Source: Nepenthes gracilis
Taxonomy: Eukaryota > Streptophyta > Magnoliopsida > Caryophyllales > Nepenthaceae
Direction of reading: 5' to 3'
DNA length: 64,000 nucleotides
Assembly: GCA_033239525.1 (NCBI GenBank)
Contig: BSYO01000038.1
Location: 10,047,041-10,111,040, forward strand
The notes beneath the pieces are model-generated. The model did not search any database, was not told where the DNA came from, and saw only the letters and a program-made list of their open reading frames with translations. Both the position numbers and the translations under genes were made by a program. Numbering within the stretch: the stretch's first letter is position 1; each line of letters opens with the position of its first letter. Shown in pieces: positions 1-10,729 of this stretch.

Positions 1-222
1 TTCTTTGAGATTTTTAATCTGATTCCTCTTGTACATTTTGACCACAATTCACATATGTTAACTTAATTACCTTCCAATTATTATGTTTTTAACTTGGAAC
101 CTCATAGTTGTCTTTATCCATTGACAACCGCCCATGATAATCACTTGTGACAACCACCTTGGATAAGACGAAATGGTTGAGCGGTTTCTTTTCCCGAGGT
201 GGGTATACTGAACCTATCACTG
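1..222. other. Left flank, no gene seen
   Basis: This stretch lies outside the palindromic transposon nest. Its homology with the other arm stops at 223, and I see no matching sequence after 8899. A 63-codon minus-strand reading frame here has no recognisable domain and I do not consider it a gene. Confidence 0.5.
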
Positions 223-864
223 TGTTGTATCCTCGGATTCCTATTGTAATACGGATAGGAAGATTTTGAGCTTTGTCCATTAGGCGTCAAATGTCTTCAG
301 TCTCCATATGCTTTAAATTTGAATCCTATGTAACACAAAAATCTCGGTCAAAGGATTGACGGGACTCATTCCCTGGTATATCTTCCGACGTTCAAATCAG
401 TATCGTCCTTTTAAAAAGGAAAAAAAGAAAATCTAAATTTGAATGTAAGTAAAGTTATTTGTCTTTGTTTGAGAGTTACGCTTTTTGGAGAGCGTCTTAG
501 TAAGAGAGAAAATGAGAGAGAGTATTATGATTTTATTATTTCTTTTTGAAAATGTCCCCCTTTTTATCTTGTCAGAAAGAGGATGTTTTTATAGAATTAG
601 GGGACAATTGACTTTTCCTATCAACTGCCTAGGAAACCGATAAGTGGATAAGATTTTGCTTAGGCGGTAGTTTCGACTGGCGCACTAGGTCATTCAGATA
701 ATAGTGGGAAACCGCCTTGGAAACCAGCACCAATTTCTTCCTCATACATGCCATCGGTTAAGTCCTTGATTTGGGCTTAATGAGCATATTAGGCGTCCGC
801 ACTTTATGGATTGAATCTGTAAGATGGGTTTTTCATACTAGATCACTGGTGACGATACCCATCA
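223..864 (-). mobile_element. LTR (outer left arm of palindromic nest)
   Basis: Read on the minus strand it begins TGATGGGTATCG and ends GATACAACA, the ends shared by the TGATG...CAACA LTR family of this window. It carries the family's conserved U5 block near the 3' end (TTTGAACGTCGGAAG, then a 'TCAAAGGATTG' stretch and a 'GGTCTCC' stretch). It is the inverted partner of the LTR at 8296-8899. The sequence preceding it on the minus strand (CATGGGGACAAG) looks like a polypurine tract, so it is a 3' LTR. No open reading frame of note. The LTR call is firm; the autonomous family it belongs to is inferred. Confidence 0.75.
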
Positions 865-951
865 CTTGTCCCCATGCTAGGAGGCCTAAAACTCAACCTT
901 CTGGTATAATATCTAAGGACAATATTTTACTCGAACTCATGCTCTTAGTCT

Positions 952-1087
952 GATGAATGGCAATATCTGTCCGAGGACTTACTCTTAATTCGATAGCTGA
1001 CAGTATTTGTTTGAGGACTAACTTTTAGTCCGATGGCTAACAATATCTCTCCGAAGACTTAATCTTAGTTTGATGGCTGACAGTATC
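952..1087. repeat. 40-bp tandem repeat, about 3.5 copies
   Basis: Units start at 952, 992, 1032 and 1072, each beginning GATGRCTGACAGTATCTGT-like and continuing with a CCGAGGACTTACTCTTAGTC-like half. The array belongs to the 3' end of the internal region of the element whose LTR is at 223-864, and the gypsy LTR starting at 1088 interrupts its last unit. The same array is found inverted at 8113-8225. Confidence 0.8.
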
Positions 1088-1891
1088 TGTAAGGCCCGAA
1101 ACTCCATTTCGATTATTTTAATATTAATTAAAATTTTGAATTAATTGAGGGTATTTTAAAAATACTATATATTGTAAAAAAAAAAGAAAGAGAGGGAGAG
1201 AGAGAGAGGGAAGTCATGCGCGAGGGAGAAGGAGAAGAAGAAGAGGAGGAAGAGAGAAGGCAGCGCAGCGCGGGTGAAAGCGGCAACGTGAGGAGAAGCT
1301 GCGGCGGTGGCGGTGGCACTTGGCAGAATCGCGAGCAGCATGGATGGAGTTTGCGGCCAAAGGAGAGAGAAAAGAGGTTAGCAGCGGCGCTCGGTGAGGA
1401 AATTGATGCAGGAAGAGTAGACGGCGGCCATTCGTGGCGGCAGTAGCAACATTAGCGGCAGCGGTGGTAGCGGCGACAATGCAGGAGGCCGAGCCGTGCA
1501 CAGGAGTGAGCTGCGCAGGACAGAAAAGCTGTGCTGGAGAAGGGGTGGGCAGAGGAGAGCGGAGCACCATTTGGATACTTTGGAATATCCTTTCTTCCGA
1601 TTTGTGGAGTATGAGGTTAAGGCAAATATCCGTAAGCCAATCATTGGTCTAATTTCGTGTCCGATAATATTTGTTTATGCTTCGGATATTTTGTTTACAT
1701 GCATGTAATTATTGTATACTCTCTCTGTTTATTGTTTACGTGCATGTAAGTTTTACTGGTTCTGTGGATTTTTGACGAATATTTATGATTTTGGAGGATT
1801 TTCGAACACTTGAACAATATATATGTATATTTGTGTATCCGTACCTTGTGGAATCATAAACCAGGCCATACATTGGTCCACATGCATGTTT

Positions 1892-2245
1892 CCGGGGGCG
1901 GGGTTACTACAGTACCATGTCGGTCCGAGACCCGAGGGGTCGTTATGTGTGATCCGAGACATGAGATATTTGGTACCGCTCCCGACGGGGAGGCTTAATC
2001 TCGACGGGAACGTATGTGATATGTGATCTCCTTTTTGATTGTAGAAGGTGAGCTTTATTATAGTTGACCGGGGGCGGGGTTACTACAGTACGATGTCGGT
2101 CCGAGACCCGAGGGGTCGTTATGTGTGATCCGAGACATGAGATATTTGGTACCGCTCCCGACGGGGAGGCTTAATCTCGACGGGAACGTATGTAATATGT
2201 GATCTCTCTTTTGCTTGTAGAAGGTGAGCTTTATTATAGTTGACC
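1892..2245. repeat. 176-bp direct tandem duplication in the LTR
   Basis: Positions 1892-2067 and 2068-2245 are nearly the same sequence, starting CCGGGGGCGGGGTTACTAC and ending in the stretch TTATTATAGTTGAC. Only a few single-base differences are visible. This is far less divergence than between the two arms of the nest, so the duplication is younger than the element. Confidence 0.85.
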
Positions 2246-2930
2246 TGCCCTACTGTGTATTTAAATAAGAACCATCGTAAAAAATTAACGGAATAATATA
2301 TAACTAAATTTGACGTTGCAACCAAAGTTATGGGTGATAAAATATAGTGAGCAAGTTACCGGTCCATGGGAGACAAAGTACATGGATAGCTTTAAGTTGT
2401 TGGCTTAAATCGCAGCCAATTTAGTTGTGGTTTCCGAACGACGGTAACCCTTCCTCAAGTTGGTATTATGAATATTTGGTTATCTGATTTCATACATGCT
2501 TTTTATTTCTGCATATATCTGGGTGGATGATGATTTGAGATACGTTGATTGGCCCACAGATGGGTGATAGGAATGTGTCATACGTATATGCGATAAACCC
2601 GAAACGTGTTTTGTTCTTATGTTTTAGTTCGGGCGGTCTTCTTTTTTGATTTCTACATTATGAGATTTAGATTCGAACGATGGTATGTGTCTCATACTGA
2701 TGTGGTGACGGTTGCGGCTTATGTGACCTCGAATCATATGATATGACAATCGTCTATGAGATTTTACCGGATCGCGATTTATATGTTTGCATCCTAGAGG
2801 GGCGATTTAATACGGACAATAATTTAATACAAGACTATTCTTCGATTTTTAGGGATTTTACGGATTTTGTATTTGTTTTTATACAATTGATATGTGTTAT
2901 TCTTTCCTTCTAATTTATATATACTGTTTT

Positions 2931-2932
<2 letters not shown>

Positions 2933-2974
<42 letters not shown>
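2933..2974. repeat. (GT)21 microsatellite
   Basis: An uninterrupted GT dinucleotide run inside the element 1 LTR, preceded by TTTTAC and followed by ATGATG. Confidence 0.97.
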
Positions 2975-2977
<3 letters not shown>

Positions 2978-3420
2978 ATGCTTGCTTGGCCGTAGGCTCA
3001 TGTTTTGTCCCCTTATACTAGACTACGATTGTAGGAGCTTGGACGAGATCTAAAGTGGCATAGCTTATCTGGTGAGTATAGATATTTATGCTAGTCAGAC
3101 TTTTAATTTTGAGGGATTGTATTTGGATTGTATGTTTGGCCATTTTGTGGGTTGTTGGATCTTGCAATAAAAGATTATGGCTTTGTCGTCTTATGGAGAT
3201 GAGTTATTATTTTTTGGTTATCCCCTTATTGACGTAATGATAGCAAGTCATGTTTTATGTCTTCCGGGTCTTTACCCGATGAGGTCCTGTGAGGACTATT
3301 TATTATTTGGGTTTGTTTATATATGGATTGTCACGCCCGAGTTGGGTTGGGCCATAATTGCTGATTTATTGAATTTTTATTATTTGACCTGCGTATTATG
3401 TGCCTGGGACGTGACAGTAG

Positions 3421-3432
3421 TGATATCAGAAA
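3421..3432 (+). other. Degenerate primer binding site, initiator-Met tRNA type
   Basis: The sequence TGATATCAGAAA follows the LTR end by four bases. Plant LTR elements primed by initiator methionine tRNA carry TGGTATCAGAGC here. This copy differs at the third base and at the end, in keeping with general decay. Confidence 0.6.
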
Positions 3433-3530
3433 AAAGGTTAATAAAGAGAGTCATTCTAGGTCCCATTTAGTCGTTTTGGGTCAATTGAGAAGATAGTTGA
3501 TTAAAATCTTGTATTTAATAGGTGACTGAG

Positions 3531-4660
3531 ATGGCGAAAAATAGGCCTTCTAGGAGTAGGAGGTCAATTTCCAACCGAGAAGATAGTCAAAGCAAGTCTC
3601 AAGAAGCTGCTAGAGGAAGATTAGTCTCTAGCCGTGAGGATAAGTATTTGGCGATGATGGGCCGCATGGGAAATATTATGGATTGAACGATTCAACGGCA
3701 AGATAGTGACCTAGAGACTACGAGAAGATTGGCTCACCAAAGTCAAGAAGCTTAGGAGATGATGAGGAGGACGGTCGAGCAAGGCCATGGCAGGACTCCA
3801 TTTAATCGATTTAAGAACGAGCATGTCCCAGAGTTCTGGGGAGAGTTTGATTTTGTTATGGCAAATAATTGGTTAAAGAATATGGAAAGGGTGTTTAAGG
3901 TAATTGATTGTCCCAATGAGGATAAAGTCAAGTTTGCTACTTACAAGCTTGAAGGCGAGGCCAGCAAATGGTGGGCGTCTCAACGCTATGCCTTAAGGCT
4001 CAATAATGAGGAGATCTCCTAAAATGTATTCCACGAGGCATTTATGGACAAGTTCGTTCCGTCCAGTATCTGAGAAATCAAGGTGGAAGAGTTTAGCCGG
4101 TTGAGGCAAAGTAACTTATCGGTGATCGAGTATAATGCTCAATTCACGGAACTGTCGGTTTGCTTCATCTGTGATGGGAGATGAATTTTTGAAGGCTCAG
4201 AAGTTCTAGTCAGGGTTAAAAGATTTGATTCGAAAGCAGTTAGTTCCCTTTCGGTTGAAGACGTATACCGAGGTTTTGGATTGAGCTCTATTAATAGAGT
4301 AGGAACAGCTCAATGAGTAATATTTTGCTAAGAAATCGTAGCATAAGGGCTAAAGTTCTCAAGGAGGAGGCTCGTCGTCGAAGTCTAAGGGTAAAGATAA
4401 ATGAAAAGCGTCCAAAGAGATGTCTTCTCCTCCCAAGTTTCGTTTTACAAAGTCTGCTTGTAAGCAATGCGAGAAGAACAATGCCAGATGAGTTTGTTAC
4501 CAGCAAAGTAGAGCATGCTTCAAGTATAGCTAGGAGGGCCATCATACAAAGGATTGTCAGCAGTCTTCGAGGCGGGAGTATTCAGATCGGAGGCCGTCAG
4601 ATTTTGGAAAAACTTTTGCAGCAACGGCCCGTGATGCTAGGGCAAACCCGTCTGTGGTGG
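3531..4660 (+). pseudogene. Ty3/gypsy gag relic, element 1
   Basis: The frame begins ATGGCGAAAAATAGG and is soon closed by in-frame stops (for example the TGA after GGAAATATTATGGAT near 3685). The best-kept block (3759-4022) carries the retrotransposon Gag signature, with the run HVPEFWGEFD, then LKNMERVF and EASKWWASQ. Downstream is a broken CCHC zinc knuckle near 4510-4560: Cys-Phe-Lys-Tyr in place of Cys-x2-Cys, an in-frame stop, then GHHTKDC. It lies directly upstream of the protease and RT relic in the same orientation. The inverted copy at 6480-7560 keeps the second Cys of the knuckle, so the two copies decayed separately. Confidence 0.85.
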
Positions 4661-4669
4661 AAGTTAACT

Positions 4670-6478
4670 TGCAAATTTTTAATTCCATGGCTCATGTTTT
4701 GATTGACCCCGGGGCTATGCATTCTTTTGTGGCTCCTAGGTTTGAATGCCATTTGTGTGTTCCACCCTAATTTTTGGGGAATGCTTTGTTGATATTGACC
4801 CCGGTCGGTAAATCATTGCTGTCCAAGATTATTTATCTCTAATGTCTGGTGTGGGTTTGTGGATATGAGTTGTTAGCAGATTTAATTTTATTGGATATGC
4901 CGGATTTCGATATTATCTTGGGAATGAATTGGTTAGCATGCTATTATGCTACAGTGGATTGTTTCCACAAATCCGTATTGTTCTGCATTCCAGGGTATGA
5001 ATCTTTTAAGTTTCAAGGTAGAACCGGGAAAGAAGCTGTGGAGTTAATTTTGACTCTTCATGCGAGCCATTTGATGCACGATGGATGTCGAGCGTATCTG
5101 GCATGTGTGACCACTTTTAAGAGCCATGCAGTGGTTATTGAGGATATTCTTGTTGTTTGTGAGTTTGAGGATGTGTTTCTCGAGGATTTGCCTGAGTTAC
5201 TTCCCGATAAAGAGTTTGAATTCTCTATTGATGTGGTGTCAGGGTCGGCGTCGATTTCTAGGGTTTCTTATAAAATGGCCCCGTCTGAGCTGAAAGAGTT
5301 AAAGCAGCAGTTGCAGGACTTGTTGAAGAAGGGTTTTATTCGGCCAAGCGTGTCGCCGTGGGGAGTCTCGATATTGTTTGTGAAGAAGGATGGATCCATA
5401 AGGCTATGCGTGGATTATAGGGAATTAAATAAGATCACCATCAAGAATAAGTATCCCCTTCCGAGGATCGATGATTTGTTCGATCAGCTGTAAGGTACTC
5501 AGGTATTCTCTAATATTGATCTGAGATCGGGATATCATCAGTTGAGGATTAAGCGGGAAGATGTGCCCAATGCCGCGTTTAGGATGAGGTATAGTCATTA
5601 TGAATTTCTTGTGATGCCTTTTAGATTGACCAATGCGTCGGCATCGTTTATGGATTTGATGAATTGGATTCTCCAACCGTTTTTGGACCAATTTGTTGTG
5701 GTTTTTATTGATGATATTTTAATATATTCGAGGAGCTTTGAGGATCATGAATCCCATTTGAGAACTGTGTTACAAACGTTAAGGGAAAAGTGATTGTTTG
5801 CAAAATTAAAGAAATGTGAATTTTGGTTGGAGGAAATTTCTTTCTTAGGCCATATTATTTGTAAGGGTGGCGTATTTGTGGATCCGAAGAAGGTAGAAGC
5901 GATGATTGATTAGAAAAGGCCATCAAATGTTTCGGAGGTGCGAAGTTTCTTGAGCTTGGCCAGATATTACCGGCAACTTGTTGAGAATTTCTCAAGGATT
6001 GCGGCGCCTTTAACTAGATTGGCACACAAGCAAGTAGCATTAATCTAGGATGATGATTACGAAAGCAGCTTTCAGGAATTGAAGTAAAGATTGACTTCAA
6101 CGTCAGTATTATCGATTCCTAATGGATCTAGAAGATTCATTGTTTATTGTGATGCTTCCAGAAGAGGCTTGGGCTGTGATTTGATGCAGCGGGGTCATGT
6201 GGTTGCACATGGATCGAGGCAGTTGAAAGTGCATAAGCTGAATTATCCGACCCATAATTTAGAATTAACAGTAATTATATTTGCTCTGAAGATTTGGAGG
6301 CATCATTTATATGGGGAGAAGTTTGTAGTTTATTCAGGCCATTAGAGTCTGAAGTATTTATTTTCTTATAAAGAATTGAATATGCAACAACAAAGGTAGA
6401 TAGAATTGTTAAAAGATTATGATTGTGAGATTCAGTATCAGCTAGGTAACAAACTGGTACACTTTGTATGGCCAGATT
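4670..6478 (+). pseudogene. Ty3/gypsy pol relic (protease, RT, RNase H), element 1
   Basis: Order seen: aspartic protease around 4690-4760 (LIDPGAMHSFV, with Pro where Ser or Thr normally follows the catalytic Asp); reverse transcriptase about 5150-5790 ([36 protein letters not shown], with the two catalytic Asp kept); RT-RNase H connection 5800-6080; RNase H about 6120-6470 (FIVYCDASRRGLGCDL). In-frame stops interrupt it at about 5491, 5791, 5911, 6047, 6085 and 6343. The sequence breaks off at about 6478 inside RNase H, where it abuts gag in the opposite orientation. Integrase and 3' LTR are missing. The RT motifs are of plant Ty3/gypsy type, and the LTR family is shared with chromovirus-like element 2. 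Confidence 0.9.
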
Positions 6479-6479
6479 G

Positions 6480-7560
6480 CTAAAAGTTTGTGGTTTGCCT
6501 TAACAGCACGGGCCGTTGTTGCAAAAGCTTTTCCAGAATCTGGTGGTCTCCGATTTGAACACTCCCGCCTCGGAGACTGCTGGCAATCCTCTGCATGATG
6601 GCCCTCCTAGTTACACTTGAAGCATGCTCCACTCTGCCGGTAACAAATTCGTCCGGCATGGTTCTTCTCGCATTGCTTACAAGCAGACTTTGTGAAACAA
6701 AACTTGGGAGGAGAAGACATCTCTTTGGACGCCTTTCATTTATCTTTTCCCTTAGACTTCGACGACGAGCCTCCTCCTTGAGAACTTTAGCCCTTATGCT
6801 GCGATTTCTTTGCAAAATATTAATTGAGCTCAATTGAGAACTCTATTAATTGAGAACTCTATTAATTGAGCTCAATCCAAAACCTTGGTATACATCTTCA
6901 ACCGAAAGGGGACTAACTGCTTCTGAATCAAATCCTTCAACCCTGACTAGAACTTCTGAGCCTTTAAAAATTCATCTCCCATCACAGACGGAGCAAACCG
7001 AGACAGCTCCGTGAATTGAGTATCATACTCGATCACCGATAGGTTACCTTGCCTCAACCGGCCAAACTCCTCCACCTTGATTTTTCGGATGTTGGACAGA
7101 ACGAACTTGTCCATAAATGCCTTTTGGAATACATTTCAGCAGATCTCCTCATTATTGAGCCTTAAGGCATGGCATTGAGATGCCCACCATCTACTGTTCT
7201 TGTCTTCAAGCTTGTAAGTAGCAAACTTGACTTTGTCTTCATTAGGACTGTCAATTATCTTAAACACTCTTTCCATCTTCTTTAGCCAATTCTCTGCTAT
7301 AACAGAATCAAACTCTCCCCAGAACTCTGGGACATGCTCGTTCTTAAATTGATCAAATGGAGTCCTGCCATGGTCTTGCTTGACCGTCCTCCTCATTGCC
7401 TCCTGAGCTTCTTGACCTTGGTGAGCCAATCTTCTCATGGTCTCTAGGTCACTATCTTGCTGCTGAATCATTCGATCCATAATATTTCCCATGCGTCCTA
7501 TCATCGCCAAATACTCATCCTCACAGCTAGAGACCAATCTTCCTCTAGTAGTTTCACCCG
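6480..7560 (-). pseudogene. Inverted second copy of gypsy gag
   Basis: Reading on minus from 7537, the 133-codon open block contains HVPEFWGEFDSV, LKKMERVFKIID and WWASQCHALRL, clearly the same gag as at 3531-4660. A stop follows at about 7136, then a second open block (6480-6833) covering the zinc-knuckle region; here the knuckle keeps Cys-Phe-Lys-Cys but also has a stop before EGHH. The junction with the plus-strand RNase H relic is at about 6479. This copy has no pol. Confidence 0.85.
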
Positions 7561-8012
7561 TGCCGCGCTACCTTCTCTCTTCCTGTTCTTCTCCTTCTCC
7601 CTCAAGCATGACTTCCCTCTCTCTCTCTTTTCTCCTCTCGCTCTCTCTCACTCTTTCTTTTTTTTTTTTATTTTCCTTTTCGATCAAATGGAGTCCTACC
7701 ATGGCCTTGCTCGATCGTCCTCCTTATCGCCTCTTGAGCTTCTTGACCTTGGTAAGCCAATCTTCTCATGGTCTCTAGGTCACTATCTTGCCGCTAAATC
7801 ATTCGATCCATAATATTTCCCATGCAGCCTATTATCGCCAAATATTCATCCTCACGGCTAGAGACCAATCTTCCTCTAGCAGCTTCACCCGTGCCGCGCT
7901 ACCTTCTCTCTTCCTCTTCTTCTCTTTCTCTCTCAAGCACGACTTCCCTCTCTCTCTCTCTTTTCTCCTCTCGCTCTCCCTCTCTCTTTCTTCTTTTTTT
8001 TTTTCCTTTTCT
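7351..8012. repeat. 331-bp tandem duplication joining gag and LTR pieces
   Basis: Positions 7351-7681 and 7682-8012 repeat each other (for example GATCAAATGGAGTCCT at 7351 and 7682; AGAGACCAATCTTCCTCTAG at 7530 and 7861). Each unit is itself a fusion. On minus it runs from the GA-rich part of the LTR straight into the gag N-terminus, omitting about 2 kb of LTR and leader present in the left arm. The deletion therefore came before the duplication. Confidence 0.85.
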
Positions 8013-8112
8013 TTCTTTTTTTTTACAATATATAATATTTTCAAAATACCCTCAATTACCCCAAAATTTTAATTAATATTAAAATAAACAAAATGGGGAT
8101 TCGTGCTTTACA
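7882..8112 (-). mobile_element. 5' end of gypsy LTR, inverted copy
   Basis: On minus the sequence starts TGTAAAGCACGAATCCCC, matching the TGTAAGGCCCGAAACTCC start at 1088, and runs through the oligo-A and GA-rich block. At about 7882 it jumps to gag. The insertion point relative to the 40-bp repeat is the same as in the left arm (CAGTATC before 1088; CAATATT on minus before 8112), so both arms descend from a single insertion event. Confidence 0.8.
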
Positions 8113-8225
8113 AATATTGTCAGTCATCAGACTAAAAGTAAGTTCTCGGACAGATACTGTCAGCCATTAGATCAAGAGTAAGTCCCTGGACAGATATTGC
8201 CATTCATCAGACTAAGAGTATGGGT
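8113..8225. repeat. 40-bp tandem repeat, about 2.7 copies (inverted partner of 952-1087)
   Basis: Units begin CAGTCATCAGACTAAAAGTA and CAGCCATTAGATCAAGAGTA, followed by a partial CATTCATCAGACTAAGAGTA. It lies just upstream of the plus-strand LTR at 8296, the usual place of 3' untranslated tandem repeats in this element family. Confidence 0.8.
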
Positions 8226-8295
8226 CCGAGCAAAAGATTTTCCTCAGTCATCATTCCAAAATGTTGAGTTTCAGGCCTCCTGATATGTAGGCAAG

Positions 8296-8899
8296 TGATG
8301 GGTATCGTCACCGGTGGTTCAGTATGAAAAACCCATCTCATAGATTCAGCCCATGAAGTGTGGAGGCCCAATATTCTCATTAGGCCCAAATCAAGGACTT
8401 AAATGATGGATATATGAGGAAGAAATTGGTGCCGGTTGTCGAGGAGGTTTCCCACTCTTATCTGAACGACCTCAGGCGTCTGTTAAAACTACTACCTAAG
8501 CAAAATTTTATCTACTTATCGGTGTTTTGGGCAGTTGACAGGAAAAGTCAACTGCCTCCTAATTTCTATAAAAACATCATCTTTCCTATAAGAGATAATA
8601 CATTCATAATAGAGAGAGAAATCTCTCTTACTAAGACGCTTTTCAAAAAGCATAACTCCCAAACAAAGACAAATAATTTTACTTGTATTCAAATTTAGAT
8701 TCTCTTTTTCGAAAGGACAATACTAATTTGAGCGTCGGAAGCTATATCGGGGAGCGTGACCCACCAATCCTTTGACCAGGATTTTTGTATTGTACAGGAT
8801 TTAGATTTAAAACATACGGAGACCGAACATATTTGATGCCCGACGGACAAAGCTCAAATCTTTTTATCCGTATTACAATCCGGATTCGAGGATGCAACA
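8296..8899 (+). mobile_element. LTR (outer right arm of palindromic nest)
   Basis: Starts TGATGGGTATCGTCACC and ends GGATGCAACA. A TATA-like TTCTATAAAAACATC is at about 8562-8576, and the U5 block with TTTGAGCGTCGGAAG is at 8728-8742. It is the inverted counterpart of 223-864. The 5 bases after it (TTCAA) do not match the 5 bases outside the left LTR (CACTG), so no target-site duplication links the two outer ends. Confidence 0.8.
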
Positions 8900-9920
8900 T
8901 TCAATTATCTTTTAATTTATAAATAATGAAGTTAGCCATCATTTATTATGGATAATAATTGACCGTTTTTCAGGATAATGTAGGATTGTTTTCAGTTTGA
9001 ATTAAAGGAAGTTCTATTCTTAAATTGCCTTGTTTTAAAAATTGCATAATGAGAGAATCTTTCTGCCTAAACAAATTTTATGAATTTTTACAAAGAAAGA
9101 GAGAGAAACCAGTTTCAAGTTCTTTGATAGAAGAACTTTAATAATTAATTCAGATATGTGATAAATGTTTAATTCTTTATTATTAAATGTGGCTGTTTTG
9201 ATGCCAGATGGAAATGGAAAGAACCAAGAGGAAATGAAGTACAAGAGAAAATTTTTGAAAATTAAGATTAAGGGAACAAGATCACAAAAGCTACGTAAGA
9301 AAAGGGTAAAGGTAGGTTTGGGATAAAATCCATAAATGAGTTCCTTCAAGGAAGCTTCTGATTTCACCTTTGATTCATAATTCAAGTCTACTTTTCAAAG
9401 CCAAACTTCAAATTTATAACTCAGGAAATCTGTATTCTTGTGATTTCAAAGTGCATTTAATCTTCATAGTATCCAACTTATTGCAGCTGGGTTGGGCTCC
9501 AAGATTCTGATTTCCAATGTCTCTTTGTGCTTTTAATGACTCTAGCTCTCCTCCATTTTCCGTGCCTCATTTGGCTCATTTTGATTTATCAATTTGTTTT
9601 GTGTAATCGACCTATTTGAAAACTACTAGAAAAGTCTGCAGTGTGACAATGTGAATTTCGAATGGAAGTTAGTGGTGGCAGACGAGGGATCCGGCCCATT
9701 AACTTGGTCTATATAGATAACATATTGCAGTAGGGTTTTGTGAGGGATTTTAAAAACTCATTTGTAGCTTTCAAGCCTTAGTAACCCTAGTTTTGAAAAA
9801 TAGTGAAGCATCTCCTCCTTTTGTCATGGTTTTTTCCCTTCCTGGGTTTTTCATGTAGATTTGGTGCTTTTTTGTTTATGCTATTATTTATTGATTTATT
9901 TTTGCTAATCTTATGAATTC
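8900..9920. other. AT-rich stretch, no gene seen
   Basis: No recognisable coding or repeat feature. A 116-codon minus frame at 9035-9385 is Phe/Leu/Lys-rich, as expected from AT-rich DNA, and I do not accept it as a gene. The region stands where exon 1 of SINA-like copy A would be expected, but no exon 1 homology was found. Confidence 0.5.
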
Positions 9921-10099
9921 CTAACAAACCAACTTGAATCACCTTACTTGGGGCTACCTTTCCAAGAAGCATAGGGCTAGAGCTTGCAGTCAATTGCTTG
10001 AGAATGTGATCTAAGCTGAAGAAATCCTTGATTTCCCATTAAATTTCCTTACTAGAACTCTCCAAGCTTGTAATAAACGGTCTAAGATATGTTACTAGA

Positions 10100-10101
<2 letters not shown>

Positions 10102-10147
<46 letters not shown>
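10102..10147. repeat. (CT)n(CA)n compound microsatellite
   Basis: About 18 CT units run into CACACACA. The same intron position in copies B (about 14660-14683) and C (about 18640-18700) also holds CA/CT repeats, so the microsatellite predates the gene duplications. Confidence 0.9.
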
Positions 10148-10729
10148 TGCAAGCACACAATTTGTTGTAAAAAATGCTCCCAATAGTGGTACCGTCCCGT
10201 GAGGTACCGATTCTGGGCAGTAATACCCCAACAAAAATATAATTTTTTTTCTAAAATTTAATCTAAAACATAGTAAATTATGAAAATATTAAACAATTTT
10301 ATTACAAATTATAAATTGGTTCAACATTAGTTCTTGGAAAAAAAAAATTCTATAACTCTACTTTAAGTCTATAATTTTATAAATAAGAACTTTTATGATG
10401 GAATTTATTAGGGTTTAAATTAGAAATAAATTAGGGTTTAGATTAGTACTAAGATTTGTAGAGTTAAAATCTCCGGCCTCAACTTTCAATAAAGATGATA
10501 AATATTGAAGAATGAAGATGGTGAATAGAAAGAGGGGGAGGGAGAGGAGGCAGTTGTATTAAAATTGTTTAAGTGGGATGATATTTTTGAAATTGTTAAC
10601 TAGAAACTATTTATAATGAGCAATATGATTTTAATTTAAAAAGAATTGTCCATTATCAAAACAATATTATTTTGATACTTTTTTCTAAAAAAATAAAAAA
10701 AAAGATGGTTCTGCCAATAGAGCCTTTTT

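Larger units (their letters stand above)
1088..3416 (+). mobile_element. 5' LTR of Ty3/gypsy element 1
   Basis: The LTR starts TGTAAGGCCCGAAACTCC, the usual TGTAA..CCCGAA start of plant chromovirus LTRs, and ends GGGACGTGACA. A degenerate primer binding site follows four bases later. The length of about 2.3 kb agrees with the LTR of element 2 at 46051-49790 once its insertions are removed. Inside are a GA-rich block (1185-1260), a 176-bp tandem duplication and a GT microsatellite. Reading frames in it, such as the 118-codon minus frame at 1214-1570, are low-complexity by-products. Confidence 0.75.

Noticed and set aside
223..8899. Giant TIR DNA transposon with TGTTG...CAACA ends
   Set aside because: The inverted ends are LTRs with TATA and U5 features, no transposase is present, and the flanking bases are not duplicated.
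9035..9385. 116-codon minus frame
   Set aside because: Phe/Leu/Ile/Lys-rich as expected from AT-rich DNA, no domain, no promoter or neighbour support.
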